64,000 nucleotides of DNA from Novosphingobium sp. UBA6272 (GTDB lineage: Bacteria; Pseudomonadota; Alphaproteobacteria; Sphingomonadales; Sphingomonadaceae). Where the stretch lies: the NCBI RefSeq assembly GCF_002440635.1, contig NZ_DJUW01000004.1, positions 48,816 through 112,815 on the forward strand, in the 5' to 3' direction. Below, in pieces: positions 33,049 through 43,629 of this stretch. Numbering within the stretch: position 1 is the stretch's first letter; each line of letters begins with the position of its first letter. A model generated the notes under the pieces. The model did no database searches. It was not told the DNA's origin and saw nothing but the letters and a program-made list of their open reading frames with translations. The translations under genes and the position numbers were made by a program.

Positions 33049-33551
33049 TCCGGGTCTGCTTTCACGGGGCCGAGAGCACCGGCAAGTCGGTGCTGGCAGA
33101 AAAGCTCAGCCGGGAACTCGGCCTGCCGTGGGTTGGCGAATACGGGCGGGAATATGCCGAGACGCTCGGCACGGACTTTACGATGGCCGATCTGCTGGCG
33201 ATTGCCGCAGGGCATGAAGCGCGGGTCAAGGCGGTCGAAGCGAGCGGCGCGGACATGGCCCTGCTCGATACCGATCCGCTGATGACTGCAGCCTGGGCCG
33301 AAATGCTGTTCGGCGAAATCCCGGGTGAATTGCTGTCCTACCCCAAGGCCGATCTCTATCTGCTGTTCGAAACCGACGTGCCGTGGATCGAAGACGGCAC
33401 GCGGTTCTTCGGCAGCCTGGCCGAGCGCGCCCGCTTCGCCCAGACAGCTGAAGCTGTACTGCGACGTGCTGGTGTCCCTTACCTCGCAATAGGTGGCAAC
33501 TGGGCCGCACGTGAAAGCAATGCCCGCGCCGCAATTGCGGGCTTGACCTAG
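33045..33551 (+). CDS. NadR-like ribosylnicotinamide kinase / AAA-type ATPase
   Basis: The 168-residue protein matches the C-terminal kinase domain of NadR: P-loop FHGAESTGKSVLAEKLS, VGEYGREYAETLGTDFT, LLDTDPLMTAAWAEMLFGE and YLLFETDVPWIEDGTRFFG. It should phosphorylate nicotinamide riboside brought in by PnuC, giving NMN. It lacks the adenylyltransferase and DNA-binding domains of enteric NadR. The ATG at 33045 overlaps the pnuC stop. Confidence 0.88.
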   Translation: MIRVCFHGAESTGKSVLAEKLSRELGLPWVGEYGREYAETLGTDFTMADLLAIAAGHEARVKAVEASGADMALLDTDPLMTAAWAEMLFGEIPGELLSYPKADLYLLFETDVPWIEDGTRFFGSLAERARFAQTAEAVLRRAGVPYLAIGGNWAARESNARAAIAGLT

Positions 33552-33561
33552 AGGCGGTTCA

Positions 33562-33578
33562 AGGGTTTTCTAAACCCT
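33562..33578 (+). terminator. Short hairpin after the NAD-salvage operon
   Basis: AGGGTTT-TCT-AAACCCT is a perfect seven-base stem with a three-base loop, 11 bases after the kinase stop. No T run follows, so it is a weak or Rho-assisted terminator at best, or an attenuating hairpin before the small gene downstream. Confidence 0.4.
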
Positions 33579-33602
33579 CTTGGACTAACGAAGGCCACAC
33601 GC

Positions 33603-33803
33603 ATGGACTTCTTCAAAGCCTTGATCCCCGGAGGCCTGCTGACTTTCGTTGTCTCGGCAATTATGGGCAAAGGCGGCTCGCGTGGAGGCTGGCTCAGCAT
33701 CGAGCGGCTGCACGTGGCTGATACCAGCTTCTACTGGTCGTGGATCCTGTTCGCGGTTGCCACCGGGCTCGCCTGGATCCTGATCGCGATCACGCCGAAA
33801 TAG
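33603..33803 (+). CDS. Small two-segment membrane protein
   Basis: The 66-residue protein has two hydrophobic stretches (ALIPGGLLTFVVSAIMG and SWILFAVATGLAWILIAI) joined by a short loop. The family was not recognised. The start codon lacks an obvious strong ribosome site. It is convergent with ubiG, and the two stop regions overlap by 14 bases. Confidence 0.6.
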   Translation: MDFFKALIPGGLLTFVVSAIMGKGGSRGGWLSIERLHVADTSFYWSWILFAVATGLAWILIAITPK

Positions 33804-34524
33804 CCGTGACGATATAATTCAGCGCCAGATCGTCAGACAGATGCAGCCCCTTGCCCGGTGACCACGCGATGCCGCGTGGAACGCCCATCGTCAGGCCTGC
33901 GTCGCCAAGCAGATCGGCGAGTTCGTCCGGCGTCACGAAATCGTCCCAATGGTGGGTGCCGCGCGGGACCATGCCGATCCGCTCCGCCGCCTCGATCAGC
34001 AGCAGGCGCGATTTGGCGGTGCGGTTGGGGGTGGACAGCACCATCAGTCCGTCCGGAGCGAGCGCCCCGGCCAGCGCCGACAGGAACGATGCCTTGTCGG
34101 CCACATGCTCGATCACTTCCATCGAGGTGACGAGATCGAATCCGGACAGACTGAGTCCGGCAACATCGCCGCAGCGATAGTCGATCGAAAGCCCTGCCCC
34201 TGCCGCATGGGCCCTGGCCGCGGCAACGTTTTCTTGGGCCGCATCAACCCCGGTTACAGCCGCGCCGAGCCGGGCCAGCGGCTCGCACAGCAGCCCCGCC
34301 CCGCACCCGACATCGAGCGCACGCTTGCCGGAAAGCGGACGAATCTGCCGCGAATCCCCGCTCCAATGCCCATCGATCGCCGCGCGGACAAAGCCCAGCC
34401 GCACCGGGTTTAGCCGGTGCAGCATCGCCGAGCTGCCCTTGGGATCCCACCAGTCGGCCGCCAGCTTGCCGAAATGGGCCGCTTCTTCGGGCCGGATCGT
34501 TGCACTTGAGGTTGCATTGCTCAT
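33790..34524 (-). CDS. ubiG: Ubiquinone biosynthesis O-methyltransferase
   Basis: The 244-residue SAM-dependent enzyme performs both O-methylations in ubiquinone synthesis. FGKLAADWWDPKGSSAMLHR at residues 18-37 is the UbiG signature. Motif I is LDVGCGAGLLCEPLARLGAA; FDLVTSMEVIEHVADK and HHWDDFVTPDELADLL follow. It is monocistronic and divergent from lysC, with 79 bases between starts. Confidence 0.95.
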   Translation of the reverse strand: MSNATSSATIRPEEAAHFGKLAADWWDPKGSSAMLHRLNPVRLGFVRAAIDGHWSGDSRQIRPLSGKRALDVGCGAGLLCEPLARLGAAVTGVDAAQENVAAARAHAAGAGLSIDYRCGDVAGLSLSGFDLVTSMEVIEHVADKASFLSALAGALAPDGLMVLSTPNRTAKSRLLLIEAAERIGMVPRGTHHWDDFVTPDELADLLGDAGLTMGVPRGIAWSPGKGLHLSDDLALNYIVTAISA

Positions 34525-34603
34525 GGCTGAACCCTAACAGGGCGCCCGCCGCAGGGCGAGGGGTTCTGACGGCAATTTTGTTTCGTGAAGGGTGGAACGG
34601 CAC

Positions 34604-35860
34604 GTGGCCCGCATCGTGATGAAATTCGGCGGCACTTCGATGGCCGGTTCGGACCGGATTCGCCGGGTGGCCAATATTGTGCGGCGCCAGCAGGCAGCCG
34701 GGCACGAAGTCGCCGTGGTCGTCTCGGCCATGGCGGGCGAAACCGACCGGCTCGTCAATTTCTGCCGCGAAGCCAATCCGCTCTACGATCCCGCCGAATA
34801 TGATGTCGTGGTCGCCTCGGGCGAGCAGGTCACCTCGGGCCTGCTGGCGATGACGCTGCAGGCGCTGGGCTGCCAGGCCCGTTCGTGGCTGGGCTGGCAA
34901 TTGCCGGTCCGGACCGACGACGCCCATGCCAAGGCGCGGATCGAGGGGATCGATTCCGAAGCCCTGCTCGCCTCGATGGCAGCGGGAGAGATTGCTGTTA
35001 TCCCAGGCTTTCAGGGTCTGACCGAGGGCGGCCGCGTAACCACGCTGGGCCGCGGCGGATCGGATACGTCGGCTGTCGCCGTGGCCGCCGCGATCGGGGC
35101 TGACCGCTGCGATATCTATACCGACGTCGACGGGGTCTATACCACTGACCCGCGGATCGTGGCCAAGGCGCGCAAGCTCAAATTCGTCACTTACGAGGAA
35201 ATGCTCGAGCTCGCCTCGGTCGGTTCGAAGGTGCTGCAGACCCGCTCGGTCAGCCTGGCGATGAAGGAAGGGGTGCGCGTGCAAGTGCTCTCCAGCTTCA
35301 TCGACGACGATGCGACCCCGGCTGACGAGATCCCCGGCACGATGATTGTCAGCGACGAAGAACTGGAAGGATTGGACATGGAACGCCAGCTCATCACCGG
35401 CATCGCCGCCGACAAGAACGAGGCCAAGATCATCCTGACCCGCGTGCCCGACCGGCCCGGCGCGGTGGCGACGATCTTCGGCCCGCTGGCTGCGGCCAAC
35501 ATCAACGTCGACATGATCATCCAGAACGTCGGGCGCGACAAGGGTGAGACCGACGTGACCTTCACCGTGCCCTCATCCGACCTGCTGCGCGCGCAGACCC
35601 TGCTCGAAGCGCAGAAGCAGGCAATCGGCTACAACCGGATAATCACCGACGGCAAGGTCGCCAAGATCAGCGTCGTGGGCGTCGGCATGAAGAGCCACGC
35701 CGGGGTTGCCGCCACGATGTTCCGCGCGATGGCCGACCGCGGCATCAACATCCAGGCGATCTCCACTTCCGAGATCAAGGTCTCGGTGCTGATCGACGAG
35801 GACGAAACCGAACTGGCCGTCCGCGTGCTGCACACCGCTTATGGCATGGATGCCGAGTAG
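34604..35860 (+). CDS. lysC: Aspartate kinase
   Basis: The 418-residue enzyme phosphorylates aspartate, the first step to lysine, methionine and threonine. It has IVMKFGGTSMAGSDRIR at the N-terminus, LGRGGSDTSAVAVAAAIGA, DVDGVYTTDPRIV, and two C-terminal ACT domains (ILTRVPDRPGAVATIFGPLA and ISVVGVGMKSHAGVAATMF) that give feedback control. I chose the GTG at 34604 (MARIVMKF) because the family starts there; a GTG 12 bases upstream is possible. It is divergent from ubiG. Confidence 0.95.
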   Translation: MARIVMKFGGTSMAGSDRIRRVANIVRRQQAAGHEVAVVVSAMAGETDRLVNFCREANPLYDPAEYDVVVASGEQVTSGLLAMTLQALGCQARSWLGWQLPVRTDDAHAKARIEGIDSEALLASMAAGEIAVIPGFQGLTEGGRVTTLGRGGSDTSAVAVAAAIGADRCDIYTDVDGVYTTDPRIVAKARKLKFVTYEEMLELASVGSKVLQTRSVSLAMKEGVRVQVLSSFIDDDATPADEIPGTMIVSDEELEGLDMERQLITGIAADKNEAKIILTRVPDRPGAVATIFGPLAAANINVDMIIQNVGRDKGETDVTFTVPSSDLLRAQTLLEAQKQAIGYNRIITDGKVAKISVVGVGMKSHAGVAATMFRAMADRGINIQAISTSEIKVSVLIDEDETELAVRVLHTAYGMDAE

Positions 35861-35865
35861 CGTCT

Positions 35866-36858
35866 GTGACCCGCCGGTCGCCAAGTTCATACACACCTTC
35901 GGCCGAGCTGATCTCGGCACTGCCAGACGTTTCAGGCAATTTGATCAATGGTCTTGGTGAACGTGAACAGCGCCGCGCTTCACCAATGTTCTGGCATCCA
36001 CCGGATCAACATCCCTTTGGCGCGGTGCAAGAGATCGCAAGTGCTTCTTGCCGCGCTACCCAGGTCGCGCGCGACGCATTCGCTGGAGCTTATGAGTATC
36101 CAGCGCTGATCCCGGTTGCGAAGCGCAAAGGTCGGCAATCGGACAAAACCTGGACTGAGGCCGCGACGGAATTTGCCTTCGCGCATGAAGCGGATCTGTT
36201 TGGGGCGACTTCAATCAAAGATCACTACATCGTTGACGGCTACGACGTGGCCGAGCCGAATGTGATCTTGCTCGGAATGGCGCACGATTGGGAGCGCTTG
36301 CGTCAGGTCCCGAGTACGCCCGATAATGGGGTTGGCGTGGCCGAAATTGGCCGCCAGTATGCCCGGGGGACACGGGCGTCGTATGCTTTGGCCAACTGGA
36401 TCCGTGCCCAGGGATTTGCAGCGCAGCCTTATCCTGGCCCGCGCGCGGATGCGTTGCTGCTTGTGCCCGCAGCGATTGACGCAGGATTGGGAGAGCTCGG
36501 CAAACACGGCTCAATCATCAACCGGACATACGGTTCGAACTTTCGTTTGGCGGCAGTAACCACTGACATGCCGCTCGATCTGTACTGCGCGGACAGTTTT
36601 GGCGCGGACTTATTCTGCGCAAATTGTCAGGTCTGTTCCGATGCCTGTCCGCCTGACGCCATTATGTCGGCCAAGCAATGGGTCCGCGGGGTAGAACGCT
36701 GGTACGTCGATTTCGACAAGTGCATCCCGTACTTCGCCGAGAACGCAAGTTGCGGAGTGTGCATTGCCGTTTGCCCGTGGTCACGACCAGGCGTCGCGGA
36801 TCGTCTGCTCGTCAAACTTGCACGCCGAGAACCAAAGCCAAGACCCAGCGGAGCATAG
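35866..36858 (+). CDS. Reductive-dehalogenase-like / QueG-like iron-sulfur protein
   Basis: The 330-residue protein ends in two [4Fe-4S] motifs: CANCQVCSDACPPDAI (CxxCxxCxxxCP) and CGVCIAVCPWSRPG. Before them lies GLGELGKHGSIINRTYGSNF, the corrinoid-domain motif shared by reductive dehalogenases and epoxyqueuosine reductase. No twin-arginine signal and no rdhB anchor gene are present, so respiratory dehalogenation is unlikely. GC is visibly lower (~52-57% per line examined) than in lysC. The GTG at 35866 begins 5 bases after lysC and lacks a clear ribosome site, so the true start may lie further in. A GGCCCCC/GGGGGCC hairpin follows the stop (36858-36891). Confidence 0.72.
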   Translation: MTRRSPSSYTPSAELISALPDVSGNLINGLGEREQRRASPMFWHPPDQHPFGAVQEIASASCRATQVARDAFAGAYEYPALIPVAKRKGRQSDKTWTEAATEFAFAHEADLFGATSIKDHYIVDGYDVAEPNVILLGMAHDWERLRQVPSTPDNGVGVAEIGRQYARGTRASYALANWIRAQGFAAQPYPGPRADALLLVPAAIDAGLGELGKHGSIINRTYGSNFRLAAVTTDMPLDLYCADSFGADLFCANCQVCSDACPPDAIMSAKQWVRGVERWYVDFDKCIPYFAENASCGVCIAVCPWSRPGVADRLLVKLARREPKPRPSGA

Positions 36859-36989
36859 GCCCCCAAATCTTCGCATTCAGGCAAGGGGGCCGTGGTCAAG
36901 CAGACCGAAATCGCCGCGCAAGCGCAACTGCGCTGCGTCACTCCTGAGATTCACATTTGGATGTTTGGTAAGAATGCACAGCGGGACCG

Positions 36990-37850
36990 CTAATTGCGCC
37001 GCTCTGTATAGTCGATCCGGATCCGCACCCAGGCGCCGACCTGGCTGACCCCGCCGATCCGCGGCGGGCGGACCTGGAATTGCCAGGCGGCCGCGAGGAC
37101 GGCGCGCTGGAGGTTGGATCCGTCGGGATATTCGTCGAGGCCGACGCAGTCTTCTACCCGGAAATTGGGCGCGGTGCGGCAGGCGATCAGCGCCCAGCCC
37201 GGTCCCTGTGCGGTCGAGAGATAGCCGCGCAGTTCATCGTCATAGGGTTCGCGGTACCAGGCGGCAGCATACATCGGCTGGCCGCCCGGCGCAGTTCCAA
37301 CCCGCTTGCTGTCGCCCGGAACGCCCAGATTGGGCGGGCCCATCATGCCTTTGCCGGTTGCCGGAGCGGGTGCGGGCTGGCGCGGCAGTTTGGAAATATC
37401 GAACCCGGCCATCTGGTCGCGCGGGATCGGGATAATCGGTGGCGGCGTGGCAGCAGCGGGGGGTGACTGGTCGGGCTGCTGTGCCTGCGCCGGCGGCGGT
37501 GCGGCCTGCGGCTGGGCCGGGTCGGCCTTTGGCTGGACCTTGGCCGCCTTGGCCTTGTCCGGAGCCTTCTGCTCCGATGCCTCAAGCGAGACGCTGACCA
37601 GATTGCGATCGGGCTGCTTCGGCTCTTCGCGGGTCCAGCCGAGCGACAGCACCGCCAGGATCAGCAGCGCCTCGGCCAGCAGCGCAAAGACAAAGCCGAT
37701 CGCCCGCTGCGAGCCCCGGGCGCGCCAGCGCTCGCCGAGGTCTTGTGCGGAAGTGCTTAGGTAATGGAGCAAGCGGCCTCGGCTTGGGATCGGAGCGAAC
37801 GGATCCGGACCTGGCCCGGGCTGCCCTGCCGCCCCCTTGGCCGCTTCCAC
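36990..37850 (-). CDS. TonB-like energy-transducer protein
   Basis: The 286-residue protein has one membrane segment near residues 50-70 (AIGFVFALLAEALLILAVLS), then a Pro/Ala/Gln-rich periplasmic spacer (KADPAQPQAAPPPAQAQQ) and a compact C-terminal domain (EPYDDELRGYLSTAQGPGW, ILAAAWQFQVRPPRIGG-like strands). The layout is that of TonB-type or TonB-associated proteins, although the C-terminal YP motif of classical TonB is not evident. It starts with GTG. No exbB or exbD is adjacent. Confidence 0.6.
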   Translation of the reverse strand: MEAAKGAAGQPGPGPDPFAPIPSRGRLLHYLSTSAQDLGERWRARGSQRAIGFVFALLAEALLILAVLSLGWTREEPKQPDRNLVSVSLEASEQKAPDKAKAAKVQPKADPAQPQAAPPPAQAQQPDQSPPAAATPPPIIPIPRDQMAGFDISKLPRQPAPAPATGKGMMGPPNLGVPGDSKRVGTAPGGQPMYAAAWYREPYDDELRGYLSTAQGPGWALIACRTAPNFRVEDCVGLDEYPDGSNLQRAVLAAAWQFQVRPPRIGGVSQVGAWVRIRIDYTERRN

Positions 37851-37885
37851 GCCTCAGGACAAGCCGGAATGCAGCCGACCGGGTC

Positions 37886-38254
37886 TCAGGCGGCTTCGCT
37901 CAGCCGCTCGTCATAGGCAGACTGCGCAGCGCGGATCTGGTCCATGTTGCTCTCGGCCCAATGCAGCAGCGGGCCGACATTTGCATTGAGACATTCGCCC
38001 ATCCGGGTCAGCGCATATTCGACCGTCACCGGCACCGTCGGAAAGACCGTGCGGGTGATCAGGCCATCGCGTTCCAGTCGCTTGAGCACCTGGCTCAACA
38101 CCTTCTGCGATAGGCCGTTGATATCCCGGCGCAGCGCGTTGAAACGGACCGGGCCTTCACCCAGCCGATTGAGCACCAGCAGCGCCCATTTGTCGCCCAC
38201 ATGGTCAAGCACAGCGCGGGCCGGGCATTCGGAATCATAAACATCGTAAGCCAT
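37886..38254 (-). CDS. HxlR-family transcriptional regulator
   Basis: The 122-residue winged-helix protein matches HxlR regulators: CPARAVLDHVGDKWALLVLN with the single redox-type Cys at residue 10, RFNALRRDINGLSQKVLSQV and LKRLERDGLITRTVFPTVPV. Such proteins often sense quinones or electrophiles. The ATG at 38254 has AAAGGAT upstream; a start at 38302 would read through the two palindromes. It is divergent from a flavodoxin-type quinone reductase, its probable target. Confidence 0.9.
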   Translation of the reverse strand: MAYDVYDSECPARAVLDHVGDKWALLVLNRLGEGPVRFNALRRDINGLSQKVLSQVLKRLERDGLITRTVFPTVPVTVEYALTRMGECLNANVGPLLHWAESNMDQIRAAQSAYDERLSEAA

Positions 38255-38278
38255 AGCCGATCCTTTCGGGCGGTTACC

Positions 38279-38300
38279 GCCGGGAAACCTTGTTCCCGGC
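38279..38300. promoter_or_regulatory. Palindromes in the hxlR/flavodoxin intergenic region
   Basis: GCCGGGAA-N6-TTCCCGGC is a perfect eight-base dyad. It overlaps a second palindrome, GGCGGT-T-ACCGCC, at 38269-38281. They lie 15-46 bases before the hxlR start and about 90 bases before the flavodoxin start. They could be the HxlR operator or leader hairpins; position alone does not decide. Confidence 0.45.
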
Positions 38301-38388
38301 AAGTGCCCTCTTTTCCGCTTTCATATGGCCCCTATGTAGCGATTCGTCATCTAGTTACTTTTTGAAACCAACAGACAGGACGAAACCC

Positions 38389-38943
38389 ATGACGAAGACC
38401 GTGGTTATCTTTCATTCGGGCTATGGCCACACCAAGGTGGTGGCGGAGCACGTTGCAGCCGGCGCCAAGGCCGATCTGATCGCGATCAGCCCCGAAGGCG
38501 ACATTTCGGAGGAAGACTGGACCGCGCTCGACGCCGCCGATGCCATCGTGTTCGGCGCTCCGACCTACATGGGCAGCGCCAGCTGGCAGTTCAAGAAATT
38601 CTCGGACGCGACATCCAAGCGCTGGTTCACCCGCGACTGGAGCGACAAGGTGTTCGGTGGCTTCACCAATTCGGCCAGTCCTTCGGGCGACAAACAGGTC
38701 AGCCTGATCCAGATGCAGACTCTGGCCAGCCAGCATGGCGGGATCTGGGTCAGCCTCGGCCAGGCCCCCAGCAATGCCAAGGCCTCGACCAGCGCGGACC
38801 TCAACAACCTTGGCGGCTCAGTCGGGCTGATGGTCCGTTCGCCGTCCGATGCCTCGGTCGACGAAGTGCACAGCGGCGATCTCGCCTCGGCCCGCCTTTA
38901 TGGCGAGCGGGTGGCTGCCATTGCCGCCAAGCTCAAAGCTTGA
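38389..38943 (+). CDS. WrbA-like flavodoxin-fold NAD(P)H:quinone reductase
   Basis: The 184-residue protein has a flavodoxin fold: VVIFHSGYGHTKVVAEHVAA (phosphate-binding loop), DAIVFGAPTYMGSASWQFKK and GFTNSASPSGDKQVSLIQMQ. These match the flavodoxin/NADPH-dependent FMN reductase group that includes WrbA. It should reduce quinones by two electrons. The ATG at 38389 begins directly at the first strand, with CAGGA upstream. It is divergent from an HxlR regulator and convergent with katG, suggesting an oxidative-electrophile stress response. Confidence 0.88.
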   Translation: MTKTVVIFHSGYGHTKVVAEHVAAGAKADLIAISPEGDISEEDWTALDAADAIVFGAPTYMGSASWQFKKFSDATSKRWFTRDWSDKVFGGFTNSASPSGDKQVSLIQMQTLASQHGGIWVSLGQAPSNAKASTSADLNNLGGSVGLMVRSPSDASVDEVHSGDLASARLYGERVAAIAAKLKA

Positions 38944-38996
38944 TCTCCCCCGAGGGACTGGAACCCAAGCCCCCTCCCCTCCGGTCCCTCAATGCG

Positions 38997-39029
38997 AAAT
39001 CCCGCCGCGGCCTGGCCACGGCGGGGTTT
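38997..39029. terminator. Bidirectional terminator between the flavodoxin gene and katG
   Basis: AAATCCCGCCG (38997-39007) pairs with CGGCGGGGTTT (39019-39029), with one T:G wobble and an 11-base loop. A and T runs on the two sides let it serve both convergent genes. Confidence 0.75.
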
Positions 39030-39045
39030 CTGCATATTTGCCGGG

Positions 39046-41241
<2,196 letters not shown>

Positions 41242-41297
41242 TTCCTGTCTCCTCTTCAGTCCGGGACTCGCCCGGAAACTGAGTAGAGCATGACTGA

Positions 41298-41328
41298 CAG
41301 ATTTAATCGTTGAAATCGATCAAATCTG
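41298..41328. promoter_or_regulatory. 31-base dyad upstream of katG, candidate OxyR site
   Basis: CAGATTTAATCG (41298-41309) is the reverse complement of CGATCAAATCTG (41317-41328) at 11 of 12 positions, with seven bases between. The inner ATCG-N7-CGAT fits a LysR-type T-N11-A box. OxyR is the usual activator of katG, so it is the first candidate; oxyR is not in the window. Confidence 0.6.
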
Positions 41329-41427
41329 GATAGAGTGTGCCGATTTTCCGATTATTAGGGAGGGGGTGGCGCGGTACTCCGGCATTGCCTATAGGCGCGC
41401 GACGTTACGACGAGCGGGGATTTCCAA

Positions 41428-42429
41428 GTGTACAACAAGACCCATGCCTTGATGCGGCGCGGCCGTGAGTTCCTAGGCACCGAGCACGCGGTGCTGTGCG
41501 GAGCGATGAGCTGGGTGTCTGAGCGAAACCTTGTCGCGGCGATCAGCAATGCCGGGGGCTTTGGCGTGATCGCCTGCGGGGCAATGACGCCCGAGCTGCT
41601 CGACGCCGAAATTACCGCGACCAAGGCGCTGACCGCCAAGCCGTTCGGCGTCAACCTGATCACCATGCACCCGCTGCTGTTCGATCTGATCGCGGTCTGC
41701 GCCAAGCATGGCGTCAGCCATGTCGTGCTGGCCGGCGGGATCCCGCCCAAGGGCAGCGTCGAGGCGATTAAGGACTTCGGCGCCAAGGTGCTGGTCTTCG
41801 CCCCCACGCTCGCCCTGGCCAAGCGCCTGCTGCGCACCGGCGCCGATGCCCTGGTGATCGAGGGGCACGAGGCCGGCGGCCATATCGGCCCGGTAGCGAC
41901 TTCGGTGCTGGCCCAGGAATTCCTGCCCGAACTGGCCGATGAATTTGTCGTCTTCGTCGCCGGCGGGATCGGTCATGGCGATATGATCGGCGCCTATCTG
42001 GAGATGGGCGCTTCGGGCGTACAGCTTGGCACTGCCTTCGCCTGCGCCAGTGAATCGATTGCGCACCCGCTGTTCAAGCAGGCCTTCTTCCGGGCCAATG
42101 CCCGCGATGCGGTCGCCTCGGTCCAGGTCGATCCGCGCCTGCCGGTGATCCCGGTCCGCGCGCTGAAAAATAAGGGCACCGAAGAGTTCACTGCCAAGCA
42201 ACGCGAAGTCGCCGCGATGCTCGATGCCGGCACGGTCGATATGGAGCAGGCCCAGCTGGAAATCGAACGGTTCTGGGCCGGTGCGCTGCGCCGGGCAGTG
42301 ATCGACGGCGATGTCGAAAATGGCTCGCTGATGGCCGGGCAGTCGGTCGGCATGGTCAATTCCGAAGAGCCCGTCGCGACGATCATGCAGCGCCTGATGG
42401 AGCAGAGCGAAGCCGCCCTGGCCCGTTGA
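41428..42429 (+). CDS. Nitronate monooxygenase-family FMN enzyme
   Basis: The 333-residue TIM-barrel flavoprotein matches the nitronate monooxygenase/enoyl-reductase-like family: GAMSWVSERNLVAAISNAGG, GVNLITMHPLLFDLI, LVIEGHEAGGHIGPVATSVL (with the conserved His), VFVAGGIGHGDMIGAYLEMG and GVQLGTAFACASES for FMN phosphate binding. The real substrate could be a nitronate or another small acid. It starts with GTG at 41428 and is divergent from katG. The ~180 bases after it hold no gene I can see. Confidence 0.87.
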   Translation: MYNKTHALMRRGREFLGTEHAVLCGAMSWVSERNLVAAISNAGGFGVIACGAMTPELLDAEITATKALTAKPFGVNLITMHPLLFDLIAVCAKHGVSHVVLAGGIPPKGSVEAIKDFGAKVLVFAPTLALAKRLLRTGADALVIEGHEAGGHIGPVATSVLAQEFLPELADEFVVFVAGGIGHGDMIGAYLEMGASGVQLGTAFACASESIAHPLFKQAFFRANARDAVASVQVDPRLPVIPVRALKNKGTEEFTAKQREVAAMLDAGTVDMEQAQLEIERFWAGALRRAVIDGDVENGSLMAGQSVGMVNSEEPVATIMQRLMEQSEAALAR

Positions 42430-42611
42430 AGCCGATCTCGAATCGCGGGCTCTATCGCCGCTGAAGCCCGGTCTGCCGCGGCTCCCGGATCATCGGTTCG
42501 TCCCGCCCTGCGCTCGCACCGGCTGCTCGCATCGCCCTCGCTCCCATGACGTTCATCTGACAGCAAGGCTTACCCCAACAGGCGGTCGCTGAAATTCAAA
42601 GGAGTACCCGA

Positions 42612-43487
42612 ATGCGTGTCATTTCCACCAAGGTGGGCACCCTGGCCCTGATCGGCCTGCTCGCCGCTCCGCTTTCCACCGGTCTGTCTGCCCAGCAGCC
42701 CGAAGCCGCGAATTCGACCATTGTCGTTACCGGCGAGCCGCTGCCCGACCTGTCGAACATGACTGCCGGTCCCGAAATCAAGGGCGTGATCAGTGCCCGC
42801 AACGGCGAAAAGATCCGCGTCACTGCTGCCGATGGCACCAGTACCGTGATCTTCGTCAACGATACGACCAAGATCAAGGCCGGCGGCGGACTCTTCGGCG
42901 GCGGCAAGAACAAGCTCGGCCCCGATGCGCTGCTCAACGGCCTGCCGGTCACGGTCAAGACCCTGCAGGGCGGCGGCGTGCTGCTGGCCAGCCAGGTTAC
43001 CTTTAAGACCGGCGACTACAAGACCGCGATGATGATCCGCAATGGCACCGCCCAGGGATTTGCCGAGCAATCGGCCGCGACCGAGGCCCTGCGCGGGCGG
43101 ATGGGCGATATCGACAAGTACAACATCAAGAGCACGACCAACGTCTATTTCGATACCGGCCGCTGGAACCTGACCCCGCAGGCCAAGAACGAACTGTGCA
43201 CCGCCGCGGCGGGTGCCGAAGCGACCGAAAATTCCTTCATCCTGGTGGTCGGCTACACCGATTCCGTCGGCAGCGAGGAATACAACCAGGTGCTCAGCGA
43301 AAAGCGTGCCGCCAGCGTGATCAACTACCTGCAGCAGTACTGCAAGTGGAAGCCCTACCGCATGCTGACCCCGACCGGCATGGCCGAGTCCGATCCGCTG
43401 GCTGACAACAATACCGAGGAAGGCAAGGCGCAGAACCGCCGGGTCTCGGTCAACGTGCTGGTCAGCAAGGCGCTCGAAGGAATGTAA
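42612..43487 (+). CDS. OmpA-family outer-membrane/peptidoglycan-binding protein
   Basis: The 291-residue protein has a signal peptide (TLALIGLLAAPLSTGLSAQQ, cleavage near residue 28), a ~150-residue beta-rich region with VISARNGEKIRVTAADGTS, and a C-terminal OmpA-like domain: TNVYFDTGRWNLTPQAKNEL, VVGYTDSVGSEEYNQVLSEK and NRRVSVNVLV. The last parts bind peptidoglycan. The N-terminal part resembles a DUF5666-type OB-like fold rather than a beta-barrel. It starts after AAAGGAG. A strong terminator follows. Confidence 0.88.
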   Translation: MRVISTKVGTLALIGLLAAPLSTGLSAQQPEAANSTIVVTGEPLPDLSNMTAGPEIKGVISARNGEKIRVTAADGTSTVIFVNDTTKIKAGGGLFGGGKNKLGPDALLNGLPVTVKTLQGGGVLLASQVTFKTGDYKTAMMIRNGTAQGFAEQSAATEALRGRMGDIDKYNIKSTTNVYFDTGRWNLTPQAKNELCTAAAGAEATENSFILVVGYTDSVGSEEYNQVLSEKRAASVINYLQQYCKWKPYRMLTPTGMAESDPLADNNTEEGKAQNRRVSVNVLVSKALEGM

Positions 43488-43515
43488 TCGATCCGCCCTG
43501 CAGCGGACAAAAAAG

Positions 43516-43544
43516 GGGCCGGAGCAGTGATGCTCCGGCCCTTT
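43516..43544 (+). terminator. Intrinsic terminator after the OmpA gene
   Basis: GGGCCGGAGCA (43516-43526) pairs perfectly with TGCTCCGGCCC (43531-43541), with a GTGA loop and TTT after. An A run precedes the stem. Confidence 0.9.
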
Positions 43545-43629
43545 CAGTTTGCGTTCGCAGGAGGAACGCTGGGAGGCGGATCCGGGAGGAGGAGAGGAGG
43601 AGGAACCCCGGACCCGCCAAGCTTGGTAT

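Noticed and set aside
35861..35900. Treating lysC and the iron-sulfur gene as one functional operon
   Set aside because: The spacing is short, but composition differs and no biochemical link is evident; the true start of the second gene is uncertain.
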